DNA of 6,770 bases, from assembly GCA_944325615.1 (NCBI GenBank), contig CALVAU010000066.1, positions 1 through 6,770 of the forward strand. The letters run 5' to 3'. A program made the position numbers and the translations under genes. How positions within the stretch are numbered: the stretch's first letter is position 1; every line of letters starts with the position of its first letter. Below, piece by piece: positions 1 through 6,209 of the stretch. This DNA is from Candidatus Gastranaerophilales bacterium. GTDB lineage: Bacteria > Cyanobacteriota > Vampirovibrionia > Gastranaerophilales > Gastranaerophilaceae. The notes under the pieces were generated by a model. The model searched no databases. It was given only the letters and a program-made list of their open reading frames with translations, and was not told the origin of the DNA.

Positions 1-9
1 ATAATATCA

Positions 10-49
10 AAAGCAAGCTTTGTTTGAGCAAAGCGAGTCAGCTTGCTTT
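10..49. repeat. Inverted repeat, alternative hairpins; possible minus-strand terminator
   Basis: A perfect 10-bp inverted repeat, AAAGCAAGCT at 10-19 and AGCTTGCTTT at 40-49, encloses 20 bases. A competing inner hairpin pairs GCTTTG (17-22) with CAAAGC (29-34) around a 6-base loop, so the two folds are mutually exclusive. Read on the minus strand the outer stem is followed by a short T-rich tail (TTTTGATATT), so it could end a leftward transcript. No T-run follows on the plus strand. No reading frame through 1-98 has recognisable protein character, so what lies to the left of the window is unknown. Confidence 0.4.
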
Positions 50-70
50 AGGTGAAACAAATTACAATTG

Positions 71-155
71 ATTAGCGAACGGAGTATCAGGTCGTGGTTT
101 GCGTCGCTTTTCCATAAAAGCGACCGCTGTCTGCGTAAGACCCGCCGGAGGCTAT
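71..155. repeat. GC-rich intergenic patch with a perfect 9-bp hairpin
   Basis: This stretch is about 54% G+C by count (46 of 85 bases), while its surroundings are about 30%. It contains a perfect hairpin, GTCGCTTTT (103-111) and AAAAGCGAC (116-124), with the 4-base loop CCAT. A GC-rich run CCCGCCGGAGGC follows around 141-152. No T-tract follows the stem, so it is not a standard terminator. The composition step and compact stem resemble a dispersed intergenic repeat or a remnant of transferred DNA. That is inference, because only one copy is in view. The frame entering the metallopeptidase gene is open through part of it, but I take that as chance because the likely start is at 225. Confidence 0.35.
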
Positions 156-212
156 ATTATTTTTTTGATTTATTTTAATAACAAATATTATGGAAAATTA
201 TCGTTATTTTTG

Positions 213-218
213 TATAAT
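213..218 (+). promoter_or_regulatory. -10 box directly before the metallopeptidase start
   Basis: A consensus TATAAT ends six bases before the ATG at 225, so transcription would be expected to begin at or next to the A of that start codon. No good -35 hexamer lies 16-18 bases upstream, and no Shine-Dalgarno sequence precedes the ATG. Both facts suit a leaderless mRNA. In AT-rich DNA a TATAAT can arise by chance, so confidence is moderate. Confidence 0.5.
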
Positions 219-224
219 TGCTTT

Positions 225-1013
225 ATGGATAAAAAATCTTTTATAAAATATCTTAGAAGTCTTGGAATTGAGGTTCATACAACGACAAAAGCTCGCGGGC
301 ATCAGGGGTTTTTCTGTAACAATAGAATTGATATATCAAAAAACACTCCCGAAAATCGGATAATGCCAACTTTATTGCACGAATTTGCACATTACATACA
401 TTTTCAATTAGAACCGGATTTGCCGAAAACCGGAGGAAGCCTTAAGGTTTTATTTAAGGCTGATAATCCGATTATAGAAAAAGAACTTTTTAAAGTAACA
501 AATTTTGTTGATGAAAATTCACTTTGTGTAAAACTTACAGAACATAGAGCGCGAGTACATGAAAAGATTTTGGAATACGATAGAATTATTAAAAAAGCTT
601 ATCCGAAATTTTTGAGGTCAAAAAAGTTTAAAGAATTTGATAAATATATAAAAAAGTCTGATGCAAAATACCTTTTAAAATATGACAGAGTAAAAGTTAT
701 GGGTGGATTTTTAGGGTTTACACCAAAGCTTTATACAATAAATACAATTGAAGAATGTTTTCCTAAAATGCCAAAAGAATTTGCAGCTTATATCAGATTA
801 AAATCTGCAATAAGAAAGCAATCGAGAATTACTGCAAGAATAAATCGTTTGAATAAATATTATAAGCGTCCGACTGAATTGTTTGCAAGATTTATAGAGG
901 GATTGTATCTGGATAGAGAATGGACAGAAGCGATAGCACCAAATACCTGTGAAATATTTTTCGAATTGCTCTATGATGGATATTATGGTAATCTAAAAGA
1001 TGTAATTAAATAA
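225..1013 (+). CDS. Putative zinc metallopeptidase (HExxH protein, 262 aa)
   Basis: This is a predicted soluble protein of 262 residues with no signal peptide or membrane segment, probably cytoplasmic. The zinc-peptidase motif HEFAH lies at residues 52-56 in the context LLHEFAHYIHF, where the two His would bind metal and Glu53 would be the base. Near the C-terminus the segment PTELFARFIEG (216-226) resembles the helix that supplies the third, Glu, ligand in gluzincin-like peptidases of the ImmA/IrrE and phage-polyprotein-associated type; Glu218 is my candidate. Between them is a Lys-rich helical region (about 85-210). The frame is open upstream to a TTG at 99, but I choose ATG 225 because upstream residues come from the GC-rich patch and a TATAAT sits just before 225. 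It ends 13 bases before the DUF3137-like gene, so the two probably form an operon. Substrate and role are unknown. The peptidase call rests on motifs only. Confidence 0.75.
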   Translation: MDKKSFIKYLRSLGIEVHTTTKARGHQGFFCNNRIDISKNTPENRIMPTLLHEFAHYIHFQLEPDLPKTGGSLKVLFKADNPIIEKELFKVTNFVDENSLCVKLTEHRARVHEKILEYDRIIKKAYPKFLRSKKFKEFDKYIKKSDAKYLLKYDRVKVMGGFLGFTPKLYTINTIEECFPKMPKEFAAYIRLKSAIRKQSRITARINRLNKYYKRPTELFARFIEGLYLDREWTEAIAPNTCEIFFELLYDGYYGNLKDVIK

Positions 1014-1026
1014 TTTTGAGGTTGGT

Positions 1027-1602
1027 ATGGCAGAAAAAGATATTGCTTTGATGAGAGAGAATTTAAGAGAGTTCTATTTTAAAAAAGTTAAGCCAAATCT
1101 CGAAGAAATAAATGATTCAAGAAAAATTAATCGCAGAAATATTTATGGCGCATTATTAATTTTAGTCGCTTTTGTTTGGTTTCAATTCTTTGGAAACTTA
1201 GAAATTGGAGGGCAAAATTGTGGAGCTTTCGGAATAGTATTTTTTGTCGCAGGTTTTATTCTGCTTGCTTTTAACAAGAAAAAAGCAGAAAGTTTTTTCT
1301 CCCTGAGCCTTGAAGATGATATAAAAACAAAATTAATGCCTGAATTTTTGAAGATTTTTAATTCTGAAATGAAGTGGTCGAATAGCAATTTCTCTAAAGT
1401 AGCAAAAGATTTGAATATATATAAAACTTTAAATATAATGAATCCTTATAAAATATTAACTTTTGATGATACCATATGCGGAGAATATAATGATGTTAAA
1501 TTTAATATTTTAGAAGCTGATACTTCAATAGCTTCAGTAAAAAATTTGATGATATTTTTTTTTCCATTGTATTTGCAGGCGGCTGTGGCTGCTTTGCTGT
1601 GA
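1027..1602 (+). CDS. DUF3137-like membrane protein, N-terminal part (frame-broken)
   Basis: The N-terminal part of a DUF3137-family protein of unknown function, 191 codons as read. A helical start (residues 1-37) is followed by two hydrophobic segments at about 39-57 and 66-83. A soluble stretch then includes LEDDIKTKLMPEFLKIF (95-111) and a DTICGEYNDVKFNILEADT segment (148-166), both matching the style of the family's N-terminal half. After residue 179 the frame runs through a T9 run into PLYLQAAVAALL and stops, just where the family should continue. The continuation is in the next frame (see 1599-2180). ATG 1027 is supported by GAGG at 1018-1021, five bases upstream. It lies 13 bases after the metallopeptidase stop, which implies co-transcription. 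It is either half of a mutated gene, a programmed-frameshift product, or an artefact of one miscounted base. The family assignment is from memory of its conserved C-terminal motif. Confidence 0.7.
   Translation: MAEKDIALMRENLREFYFKKVKPNLEEINDSRKINRRNIYGALLILVAFVWFQFFGNLEIGGQNCGAFGIVFFVAGFILLAFNKKKAESFFSLSLEDDIKTKLMPEFLKIFNSEMKWSNSNFSKVAKDLNIYKTLNIMNPYKILTFDDTICGEYNDVKFNILEADTSIASVKNLMIFFFPLYLQAAVAALL
1555..1563 (+). other. T9 run: likely site of -1 frame change in the DUF3137 gene
   Basis: Nine consecutive T read as Phe177-Phe178-Phe179 in the upstream frame. One extra T, or a -1 slip here, joins this frame to a downstream frame reading SIVFAGGCGCFAVIIALV, a coherent membrane segment that continues into the DUF3137 C-terminal half. 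The downstream frame is open from 1521, so the true crossing point could lie anywhere in 1521-1602. A second candidate is the A6 run at 1539-1544. The cause may be mutation, transcriptional slippage, programmed frameshifting or a homopolymer error. Confidence 0.6.
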
Positions 1603-2180
1603 TAATAGCTTTAGTTATAATAATAAATATCGCTGTCGTATTAAGTAATATTTTTAATAATAATTTGATTTTAATTTTAGCGTTTTTAGCTTGTCTTTTA
1701 GGCCTTCCTTTATTCGGGTTATTTAAATTCTTAAAAAGGTCACCATTTCGAGGTGTGTTGGTTGAATTTGAAATGAATAAGAATTTTGAGGGACATACAT
1801 TTATTTTGGAAAGAGCTTTAAGCTCAAGTTCTGTAAAGTTTGATCGTTCAAAGTTTGAAGAGGTAAAACTTGAAGATCCGGAGTTTATGGAAAAATACAT
1901 TGTATATTCTGACAATCAAGTTGAAGCAAGATATATTCTAACGACTGCTTTTATAGAAAGATTCAGAAATATGAAAATGGCCTTTAAGGCAAAATTTATT
2001 CGAGCTGCATTCAAGGATGGCAAAATAACAATTTCTGTAAATGCCGGACGTGATTTGTTTGCTATGTGCAGTTATAATAAAGATACTGACAGTAATACTT
2101 TTATGGAACTATTTGATGAACTTTTGTCTGTATTTGAACTTATTAATGCGTTAAAACTTAATCAAAAAATAGGTTTATAA
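1599..2180 (+). CDS. DUF3137-like membrane protein, C-terminal part
   Basis: The C-terminal half of the DUF3137 protein, 193 residues if read from GTG 1599. Two hydrophobic segments (about 1-18 and 22-45) lead into the family core. RGVLVEFEMNKNFEGHT (51-67) and KLEDPEFMEKYIVYSDNQVE (90-109) followed by ARYILT are the most family-typical stretches in the window. The tail ends in LNQKIGL. GTG 1599 overlaps the upstream stop in a GTGA arrangement, which would allow coupled re-initiation, but no clear Shine-Dalgarno sequence precedes it. The same frame is open back to 1521 and encodes more of the membrane segment, so I think this is normally translated as a fusion with the upstream segment (about 384 residues in total). 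It ends 5 bases from the stop of the convergent manC-like gene. A membrane protein of unknown function; the N-terminal boundary as given is only nominal. Confidence 0.65.
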   Translation: MIIALVIIINIAVVLSNIFNNNLILILAFLACLLGLPLFGLFKFLKRSPFRGVLVEFEMNKNFEGHTFILERALSSSSVKFDRSKFEEVKLEDPEFMEKYIVYSDNQVEARYILTTAFIERFRNMKMAFKAKFIRAAFKDGKITISVNAGRDLFAMCSYNKDTDSNTFMELFDELLSVFELINALKLNQKIGL

Positions 2181-2185
2181 AGATT

Positions 2186-3574
2186 TTATACTCTTCCATA
2201 AATATCTTCGTATCTTATTATATCTTCTTCAATCAACAATTCTCCCATTTGAACTTCAAGAACTTCTACGGGAATATCATAGGGGTTTTGAAGTGAATGA
2301 ATTGCTTTGAGCGGAATATCAATACTTTCATTAGGATTTAAAATCAGCTCTTTTTTATCCAAAATAACTTTTGCGCAACCGGATAATATTACCCAATGTT
2401 CACTTCTGTGGTTGTGTGATTGAAGTGATAATTTTTGTTTTGGGTTTACATGTATAATTTTAGTTAAAAATCCTTCGCCTTGGGCTATAACTTTATAAAA
2501 ACCCCAAGGTCTATATACGGTTGTGTGAACTTTTGAAGTGTTGTTATTTTTTTGTTTTAATTCATCATAAATATATCGTACTTCTTGAGTTTTGTCCTTT
2601 TTACAGGCAAGAATTGCATCTTCTGTCTCAACAAGTATTGTATCTTCAAGTCCAATAGTTGCAACAAGTTTTGAAGTTGAATAAACTAGTGAATTTTTAG
2701 AATTTCTATCGAGTATTTCTCCGACAAAAACATTTCCGTTACTATCTTTTGCGCTTGAATCATATAGAGTTTTCCAATCCCCTAAATCGCTCCAATCACT
2801 TTCTAGTTCGACCATTGCTAGTTTGTCTGATTTTTCTAATAAAGTATTCTCTATTGAAATATTAGGCATTTTATCAAATTCAATAAATGGAATTTCTTTA
2901 GAATTACTCATATCAATATTATTAGTAATATCGAAGATCTCTGGAGCATGCTTTTTTAGTTTTTCAAATAAAACTGAAGGTTTGAATATAATTATTCCGC
3001 AATTCCAAAAAACGGATTTGTCTTCAATCAAATTTTTGGCGGTATCATAATCAGGTTTTTCAATAAATTTATTAACCTTAAATCCGCATTCTATATTCTC
3101 CCCGATTTTAATATATCCAAGACCAGTTTCAGGATATTTCGGTTCAGTTCCGAATGTAACAATGTAACCTTTTTGAGCAAGTTGTTCTGCTTTATAGACA
3201 GATTCTGAAAATTTTTCGATATCTTTTATTAAATGATCTGTCGGGGCAACGATTATTGTATCATCAGAATTAGAAATTTGAGATAAATATTTAGTAGAAA
3301 TAGTAATAGCAGGAGCGGTATTTTTAGATGAAGGCTCTGATAAAATTATGATATCATTTGCCAAATCTTTTATTTGAGATTTGACATTAGCCTCAAGATT
3401 TTTGTTTGTGATGACCAAAATATTTTGTGTAGGAATAAATTTTTGTAGTCTTTCAAATGTATTTTGTAATAAGCTTTTCCCATCTGCCAAATTTAAAAGC
3501 TGTTTTGGAGATAAATCCCTTGACAGAGGCCACAATTTATTACCAACTCCGCCAGCCAATATAATACCAAACAT
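2186..3574 (-). CDS. manC: Mannose-1-phosphate guanylyltransferase / mannose-6-phosphate isomerase
   Basis: A bifunctional cytoplasmic enzyme of 462 residues, the usual length for the ManC/AlgA/CpsB family. It interconverts fructose-6-P and mannose-6-P and makes GDP-mannose from mannose-1-P and GTP, feeding surface polysaccharide or LPS synthesis. The N-terminal nucleotidyltransferase domain (about 1-335) shows the nucleotide loop LAGGVGNKLWPLSR (6-19), SPKQ (22-25), EPSSKNTAPAI (80-90), APTDH (110-114), FIEKPD (170-175), FWNCGIIIF (189-197) and SDWSDLGDW (259-267). The C-terminal type II isomerase cupin (about 350-460) shows YRPWGFY (354-360), LSLQSHNHRSEHW (382-394), His426 and EVQMGE (440-445). 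His387, His389, Glu392 and His426 are the likely metal ligands. The loop reads GNK where the family usually has GTR, a conservative change. ATG 3574 has AGGAG at 3580-3584 (minus strand). It is alone on its strand here, divergent from the transglycosylase gene. The substrate role is clear; the gene symbol follows common usage. Confidence 0.93.
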   Translation of the reverse strand: MFGIILAGGVGNKLWPLSRDLSPKQLLNLADGKSLLQNTFERLQKFIPTQNILVITNKNLEANVKSQIKDLANDIIILSEPSSKNTAPAITISTKYLSQISNSDDTIIVAPTDHLIKDIEKFSESVYKAEQLAQKGYIVTFGTEPKYPETGLGYIKIGENIECGFKVNKFIEKPDYDTAKNLIEDKSVFWNCGIIIFKPSVLFEKLKKHAPEIFDITNNIDMSNSKEIPFIEFDKMPNISIENTLLEKSDKLAMVELESDWSDLGDWKTLYDSSAKDSNGNVFVGEILDRNSKNSLVYSTSKLVATIGLEDTILVETEDAILACKKDKTQEVRYIYDELKQKNNNTSKVHTTVYRPWGFYKVIAQGEGFLTKIIHVNPKQKLSLQSHNHRSEHWVILSGCAKVILDKKELILNPNESIDIPLKAIHSLQNPYDIPVEVLEVQMGELLIEEDIIRYEDIYGRV

Positions 3575-3615
3575 GTTAACTCCTATATTTTTAGAAAAGT
3601 TTAATCTCTTAATAT

Positions 3616-3637
3616 ATTATATTATAAAAACATTATA
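3616..3637 (-). promoter_or_regulatory. -10-like boxes upstream of manC
   Basis: Read on the minus strand, three exact TATAAT boxes occur here (complement of 3632-3637, 3621-3626 and 3616-3621), 42 to 63 bases before the manC start. None has a convincing TTGACA-like box at 16-18 bases. The region between the divergent genes must hold the manC promoter, and one of these is the likely -10, but the sequence does not say which. Confidence 0.35.
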
Positions 3638-3655
3638 TCCGATGAATGTAACTTT

Positions 3656-3674
3656 TTTTGAAAAATTTTCAAAA
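3656..3674. promoter_or_regulatory. 19-bp perfect inverted repeat, possible operator
   Basis: TTTTGAAAA (3656-3664) and TTTTCAAAA (3666-3674) form a perfect 9-bp inverted repeat around one central base. It covers the place where a -35 box for the TATAAT at 3693 would fall (about 3670-3675), so a bound protein could replace or block RNA polymerase contact. AT-rich composition makes chance palindromes fairly likely, so the operator role is speculative. Confidence 0.25.
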
Positions 3675-3692
3675 TCAATTAAAATTTGCTAC

Positions 3693-3698
3693 TATAAT
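3693..3698 (+). promoter_or_regulatory. -10 box directly before the lytic transglycosylase start
   Basis: A consensus TATAAT lies four bases before ATG 3703 and thirteen before ATG 3712. Transcription would begin at about 3703-3706, giving either a leaderless message starting at 3703 or a leader of only about seven bases before 3712. No TTGACA-like -35 sequence is present at the usual distance; an inverted repeat occupies that place. Confidence 0.5.
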
Positions 3699-3702
3699 AA
3701 AG

Positions 3703-5691
3703 ATGAATGAAATGAATACTCGTAAAAAAATAATATTAATAAGTTCACTGGCTGTAATATTTTTTGCTGGCGGAATATTTTTTAATAAGCTATATCAAAC
3801 ACCATTAAAATCTCAAAAAATTTATAAAGAAGCTCTTGCTGATTATAAAAGTGGAGATTTTTCAAATTCATATTATTTATTTTCAAGGATTTCTGCATTA
3901 TCAGATTTAAAACCTGCAGCATTGTATAGACAGGCTGAAGCTGCAAAAGCAATAGATGATAAAGAATCTGCAGTGAAAAAATACCAATTATTGTTTAATA
4001 CATACCCAAAAAATCCTTTGAGTATTCGAGCAAAATATCTTGCTGCTCAAATTTTATCTGATGAAAATCCAAAGCTTGCCAAAAGGTATTTTGAACAAAT
4101 AATGCAGGATGCACCAAATACCGATTATGCGATTGCGGCTGAGTATTATTGCGGATTGATTTTGAAAAATGAATATACAAAAAATTCAAATACAATTTTT
4201 CCGCTTTCAAAAAAGCATGACGTTGAAGAATATTTTAGACATTATTTAAAACGAGCACCTGAGGGCAGGTTAGCTGTTAGTGTAATTAATAATTGGCTTG
4301 AATTGGATAAAAATATTTCATCTGATGATTATTTACTAATGGCAAATTCATTGTACAAATTTGGAGAATACCCGAGAGTAAAAGAATTGTTGGAAAAAAC
4401 AAGTGATGTAGAAAGCTGGGTATTGCATGCCAAAAATTTAAATGTCATGGGACATAAGTCTGAAGCTTTGGAAGTTTTAGAGCAAGGACTTTTGCAAAAT
4501 ACAGCTTATGTATCCGAAGATGATGTAATTGATGCTATAAATCTTTATTTTTCGCTCAGTTCTACACCAAATTTAGAATTGGCAAAGACTCTTGGACCAA
4601 AAGTTTCAGGCAAAGGGCATGACTATATAGCTTCATTAAGATGCAAATATTCTTCAGGTTATGACAAAACTCAATGTTATAAAGAATTATACTTAGCCTA
4701 TCCAAATGGCAAATATGCTCCAAAAGCTTTGTCTGAAATATTTATGAGTGCTGTAAACTCAAATGATAATGAAAGTGCAAAGAAAATCGGACAGGATTAT
4801 TTGAATAAATTCCGTGATAAAGAAGATGCCCCAATGGTCATGTTCTGGCTTGGAAAACTCGCAGAAGCTACAAGAGATTATAGCGAATATATGAGCATAT
4901 ATAAAAGTGTCATCACAAATTATCCTGATAATTATTATGCGTATCGTGCATATCTTTGCTTGAATCATCAAACTTCTCCGATTATAACCGATTTTATAAC
5001 TCCTCAGCCGGTTGTATATCCTTATCCTAATCCTAATAAAACTTTGAAAAAACTTGTGGAACTTGAAGATTATGAAATAGTAGATGAAATATCTGGTGAT
5101 GATGATTTTATTAAAAGTTGGGTATTATATCAACAAGGTGATTTTTCTCATTCAATGTTAATTGCAAGAAATGCAATGGAGGAACTTGAGAGAAAACCTG
5201 ATAAATATGACCTACGTTGGCGTTTGGTATATCCGGTTCATTATTATGAAGATATTAAAAAGTATGCTGACGAAACAGGGAATTGCCCTCCTTTAATGTT
5301 GTCAATAACAAGAGAAGAAAGCTATTTTAATCCGCATGCCTCAAGCTATGTCGGGGCAAAAGGGCTTATGCAGCTTATGCCTGCAACTGCAGCAGAAATT
5401 GCAAGTAAAAAAAGTCTGGGTTACTATGATTTATCAAATTCAGCCTCAAATATAAAACTCGGAAACTATTACTATGCTTATATAAAAAGTCTTCTTTCTG
5501 GCATGGATGTATCAGCTATTGCATCTTATAACGGTGGAATAGGATCAGTTACAAGGTGGAAAAAATCTCTAAGTTATACAGACACAGATAGTTTTGTAGA
5601 ACAAATCCCTTACGAAGAAACTCAAAATTATGTCAAAAAAGTGCTAAGATCGTACTGGAATTATATAAGAATATATAATGGCAACGGCTAA
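3703..5691 (+). CDS. slt: Slt70-like membrane-anchored lytic transglycosylase
   Basis: A predicted murein lytic transglycosylase of family 1, 662 residues, which cuts the MurNAc-GlcNAc bond of peptidoglycan to leave a 1,6-anhydro end and acts outside the cytoplasmic membrane. Residues 7-9 (RKK) precede one hydrophobic segment at about 10-28 with no obvious AxA cleavage site, suggesting a signal anchor. A long helical, TPR-like region follows (about 35-480), comparable to the Slt70 superhelix. The C-terminal SLT domain (about 525-655) has the catalytic Glu539 in TREESYF, GLMQLMP at 554-560, ASYNGG at 607-612 in place of the common AYNAG, and the closing PYEETQNYVKKVL signature. ATG 3703 is used because TATAAT lies just upstream; ATG 3712 is a close alternative, and a TTG at 3658 would overlap the promoter. 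It is a single gene with its own terminator at 5710-5748. Likely role: murein turnover or space-making for envelope complexes. Confidence 0.92.
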   Translation: MNEMNTRKKIILISSLAVIFFAGGIFFNKLYQTPLKSQKIYKEALADYKSGDFSNSYYLFSRISALSDLKPAALYRQAEAAKAIDDKESAVKKYQLLFNTYPKNPLSIRAKYLAAQILSDENPKLAKRYFEQIMQDAPNTDYAIAAEYYCGLILKNEYTKNSNTIFPLSKKHDVEEYFRHYLKRAPEGRLAVSVINNWLELDKNISSDDYLLMANSLYKFGEYPRVKELLEKTSDVESWVLHAKNLNVMGHKSEALEVLEQGLLQNTAYVSEDDVIDAINLYFSLSSTPNLELAKTLGPKVSGKGHDYIASLRCKYSSGYDKTQCYKELYLAYPNGKYAPKALSEIFMSAVNSNDNESAKKIGQDYLNKFRDKEDAPMVMFWLGKLAEATRDYSEYMSIYKSVITNYPDNYYAYRAYLCLNHQTSPIITDFITPQPVVYPYPNPNKTLKKLVELEDYEIVDEISGDDDFIKSWVLYQQGDFSHSMLIARNAMEELERKPDKYDLRWRLVYPVHYYEDIKKYADETGNCPPLMLSITREESYFNPHASSYVGAKGLMQLMPATAAEIASKKSLGYYDLSNSASNIKLGNYYYAYIKSLLSGMDVSAIASYNGGIGSVTRWKKSLSYTDTDSFVEQIPYEETQNYVKKVLRSYWNYIRIYNGNG

Positions 5692-5709
5692 TTGATAATT
5701 GTTTATTAC

Positions 5710-5748
5710 AATAAAAAAGTCATGCTTTTTATGCATGACTTTTTTATT
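5710..5748. terminator. Strong bidirectional intrinsic terminator
   Basis: A perfect 16-bp stem, 5710-5725 with 5733-5748, has a 7-base loop. Its core GTCATGC/GCATGAC (5719-5725 and 5733-5739) is flanked by six A on the left and six T on the right, so it gives a hairpin plus U-tract in both directions. It lies between the convergent stops of the lytic transglycosylase gene (5691) and the coiled-coil protein gene (5763) and should end both transcripts. Confidence 0.92.
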
Positions 5749-5762
5749 ATTTAACAAAATAA

Positions 5763-6185
5763 CTAAATCATATTTTTTCTGATTTTTTCTTTAGCTTTTT
5801 CAATTTGTTTAATTCTTTTTTCAGTAGTCTTTATTTGTTTATCCAAAGCTTTTCTTTCATTCTTGATAAGTTTGTATTGAGAATCTATATCAGAATATTG
5901 TGCCTTTAAATTCAATAATTCATTTCTAACATCAACTTGTGCATTATCTAGTTTTAAAATTGCACTCTGCATATTTGAACTACCTGTTACTTCAACTTGC
6001 TGCGGAGTAGTAGATGTAACATTTGACGTAGTTGTTGTTGCTGCACTTGTTCTTACAGAGCTGTTGTTGTAATTAGCATTGTCGAAATTTAAAGGTGTGA
6101 AAGCATTTCCATCAGCAAATGCAACACCAGAGCATGCCAATGTCATGAAAATTGAAATTGCAAGAATTTTTGAAGTTTTAATCAT
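5763..6185 (-). CDS. Small exported coiled-coil protein of unknown function
   Basis: A 140-residue protein that I do not recognise as a named family. It begins with a clear Sec signal peptide: charged MIKTSK, a hydrophobic core at about 7-19, then VAFA-DG with probable cleavage after Ala24. A Ser/Thr/Asn-rich low-complexity linker follows (about 35-65). Residues 72-138 form a charged heptad-like helix (starting near MQSAILKLDNAQ and running into ERKALDKQIKTTEKRIKQIE) that should be a coiled coil, ending in a Lys-rich tail. It is probably periplasmic or surface-associated. ATG 6185 is supported by a strong Shine-Dalgarno GAGGAGA (complement of 6194-6200), eight bases away. The gene is monocistronic, convergent with the transglycosylase gene, and shares its terminator. 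A periplasmic chaperone or envelope spacer is possible, but nothing here decides it. Confidence 0.85.
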   Translation of the reverse strand: MIKTSKILAISIFMTLACSGVAFADGNAFTPLNFDNANYNNSSVRTSAATTTTSNVTSTTPQQVEVTGSSNMQSAILKLDNAQVDVRNELLNLKAQYSDIDSQYKLIKNERKALDKQIKTTEKRIKQIEKAKEKIRKNMI

Positions 6186-6209
6186 ATCTATTATCTCCTC
6201 TTTTTCTAT

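Noticed and set aside
99..224. N-terminal extension of the metallopeptidase from a TTG at 99
   Set aside because: The extra 42 residues come from the GC-rich patch, show no domain character, and would include the TATAAT box that fits an ATG start at 225.
1502..1915. Open frame on the minus strand opposite the DUF3137 gene
   Set aside because: It is antisense to a segment with clear family motifs, has low-complexity composition and no recognisable domain.
2176..2190. AT-only palindrome TATAAA/TTTATA as a terminator
   Set aside because: Six A/T pairs with a 3-base loop and no U-tract are too weak to terminate.
3658..3702. TTG start for the lytic transglycosylase
   Set aside because: It would lie upstream of the -10 box and inside the inverted repeat; the signal anchor begins naturally from 3703 or 3712.
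3381..3710. Plus-strand open frame opposite the start of manC
   Set aside because: It is antisense to the highly conserved nucleotidyltransferase domain and runs through the divergent promoter region.
6120..6140. Possible lipoprotein signal (TLAC) in the coiled-coil protein
   Set aside because: Thr at -3 and Leu at -2 do not match the lipobox, whereas VAFA-DG a few residues later is a good signal peptidase I site.
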